From assembly GCF_901709675.1 (NCBI RefSeq), contig NC_051101.1, forward strand, positions 8,698,501-8,762,500: a DNA stretch of 64,000 bases, read 5' to 3'. The translations under genes and the position numbers were made by a program. This DNA is from Syngnathus acus (lineage: Eukaryota > Chordata > Actinopteri > Syngnathiformes > Syngnathidae). Positions 63,021 to 64,000 of the stretch are shown here, in pieces (the first letter of the stretch is position 1; each line of letters begins with the position of its first letter). The notes under the pieces are model-generated. The model was given only the letters and a program-made list of their open reading frames with translations, did no database searches and was not told the DNA's origin.

Positions 63021-64000
63021 AAAATAAGTGGTGGATGAAAAATATTACATATAACAAGTTGAGATGTTTCAAAATAACCATAAAAGGACATTAATTTAAA
63101 AAAAGTCCAAGGGGCAACAATATGTCATTTGCATTTACCCACAGGAAAAAAATACAAAATGTTCTTCCCAGCTCAAATACCTGCAGACCTGTTGTTCAAC
63201 CTCATCTTAGCAAAACACCTCACACACACCCCTTCAATTGCCTGTGACCAAACAAGGAACTAAGAGCAGCGCATTTGGCTGACACTGTGTACAAGGGAGT
63301 CGTTTTGCCTAACCGCTATGTAAAACTCATAACTGAAGTGTTTTGTGTGAGCACGGCTGGCAGCGACAGAGACAGGGAGGGAGAGCATTTATCTACACGC
63401 CTTTCTATGAAGTCAATTTTTGGCACATTGTTCCAGGCTCTCAACTAGCAGTGCACTATGGCGGGTTAACAGTGCCCTCTTTGGTCATACAGTGGGAGAC
63501 ATTAAACATGTGGGCCAGCAGACAGACAGTTGAGTTGAGCAGGTGTAAACACAATAAAAGCAAAGCGACCCACTGCAATCTGCCATTTTGTTCAACCAAT
63601 TGGGACAAAAGGCTGTAAATTGCATTATGTTTAATTTCTTTTTTTTTTATTTCAATGCAATAGCATGACTGTTGATTAACAACTGATGGAGGACGGTGTG
63701 TTTTTATAGGTAAAACTAAAGAGAGCATGCAAAAAGACTTACAATATAACAAACAAAGCTATACTTTGCAGCTCCATGACATAAACTGATTCAACACACA
63801 TTGCAGAGAAAAAGTTACACATCTAAAAATTGTGAATGAGAAAAGAAAGGGTTGTTTACAAGAGTGTTTCTTAGCTGTAGTATGACCTCATCCTGTTTTC
63901 CACTTCTCTTGTGGTAAGGCTGCCATCTAGAGGCCAGCACAACAACTGCTACTACGTTTCACACCAGGTGATGTCATAGTTGGAGAAAGAATGAAAGAGT

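Larger units (their letters stand above)
46968..64000 (-). other. CDKAL1: CDKAL1 intron (partial) upstream of exon 46883-46967
   Basis: These 17 kb hold no CDKAL1 coding exon that I could find; the stretch was searched specifically for the WGCSHNNSDGEYMAGQ and DIEDIV segments. It contains an hAT-like element (47238-47897), TG repeats (48490-48509, 50641-50658), a CA-rich stretch (51930-51990), a nested repeat block (51205-51677), an (ATCC)n array (54897-54934), an octamer cluster (55354-55865), a 10-base G run (60007-60016), an AT-rich inverted-repeat element (60970-61372) and a CpG-dense segment (about 62430-63020). Confidence 0.7.

Overview
The window looks like vertebrate nuclear DNA, most likely from a ray-finned (teleost) fish. 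It is AT-rich and intron-dominated, with a very long pure (AC)n tract, other microsatellites, and remnants of DNA-transposon families I recognise as typical of fish. No bacterial or viral coding architecture is visible. The species cannot be fixed from sequence alone.

One protein-coding gene is supported: CDKAL1, the threonylcarbamoyladenosine tRNA methylthiotransferase, on the minus strand. Five consecutive internal coding exons are present, read from high to low coordinates: 46883-46967, 29849-29945, 27125-27173, 23198-23318 and 13337-13440. All have GT-AG boundaries and their phases join without a break. Together they give 456 nt, about 152 codons, matching roughly residues 97-247 of the ~579-residue human protein (counted from memory). 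They carry the second and third cysteines of the N-terminal MTTase cluster and the CxxxCxxC radical-SAM cluster motif. I could not find the N-terminal exon(s) with the WGCSHNNSDGEYM segment, so they probably lie beyond position 64000. The C-terminal exons lie before position 1.

Layout: 1-13336 is the intron after the radical-SAM exon. 13441-23197, 23319-27124, 27174-29848 and 29946-46882 are internal introns. 46968-64000 is part of the upstream intron. The introns hold microsatellites, G-homopolymers of 29 and 19 bases, and degraded transposons: an hAT-like element at 47238-47897, a nested MITE at 51376-51677, a split tRNA-like/DNA-transposon composite at 44802-45332, and an inverted-repeat element at 10261-10321. 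They also hold segments that look like cis-regulatory elements.

The most notable non-coding signals are six perfect POU octamers (ATGCAAAT) within about 510 bp at 55354-55865, four of them in two tandem pairs with identical 11-bp spacing; a third pair with the same spacing inside the hAT-like element at 47671-47689; and a CpG-dense, CCAAT-containing segment at about 62430-63020 that resembles a promoter. In vertebrates CDKAL1 sits between E2F3 and SOX4, and its introns are known to host conserved elements assigned to SOX4. The regulatory candidates here are therefore plausibly SOX4-directed, but that part is inference.
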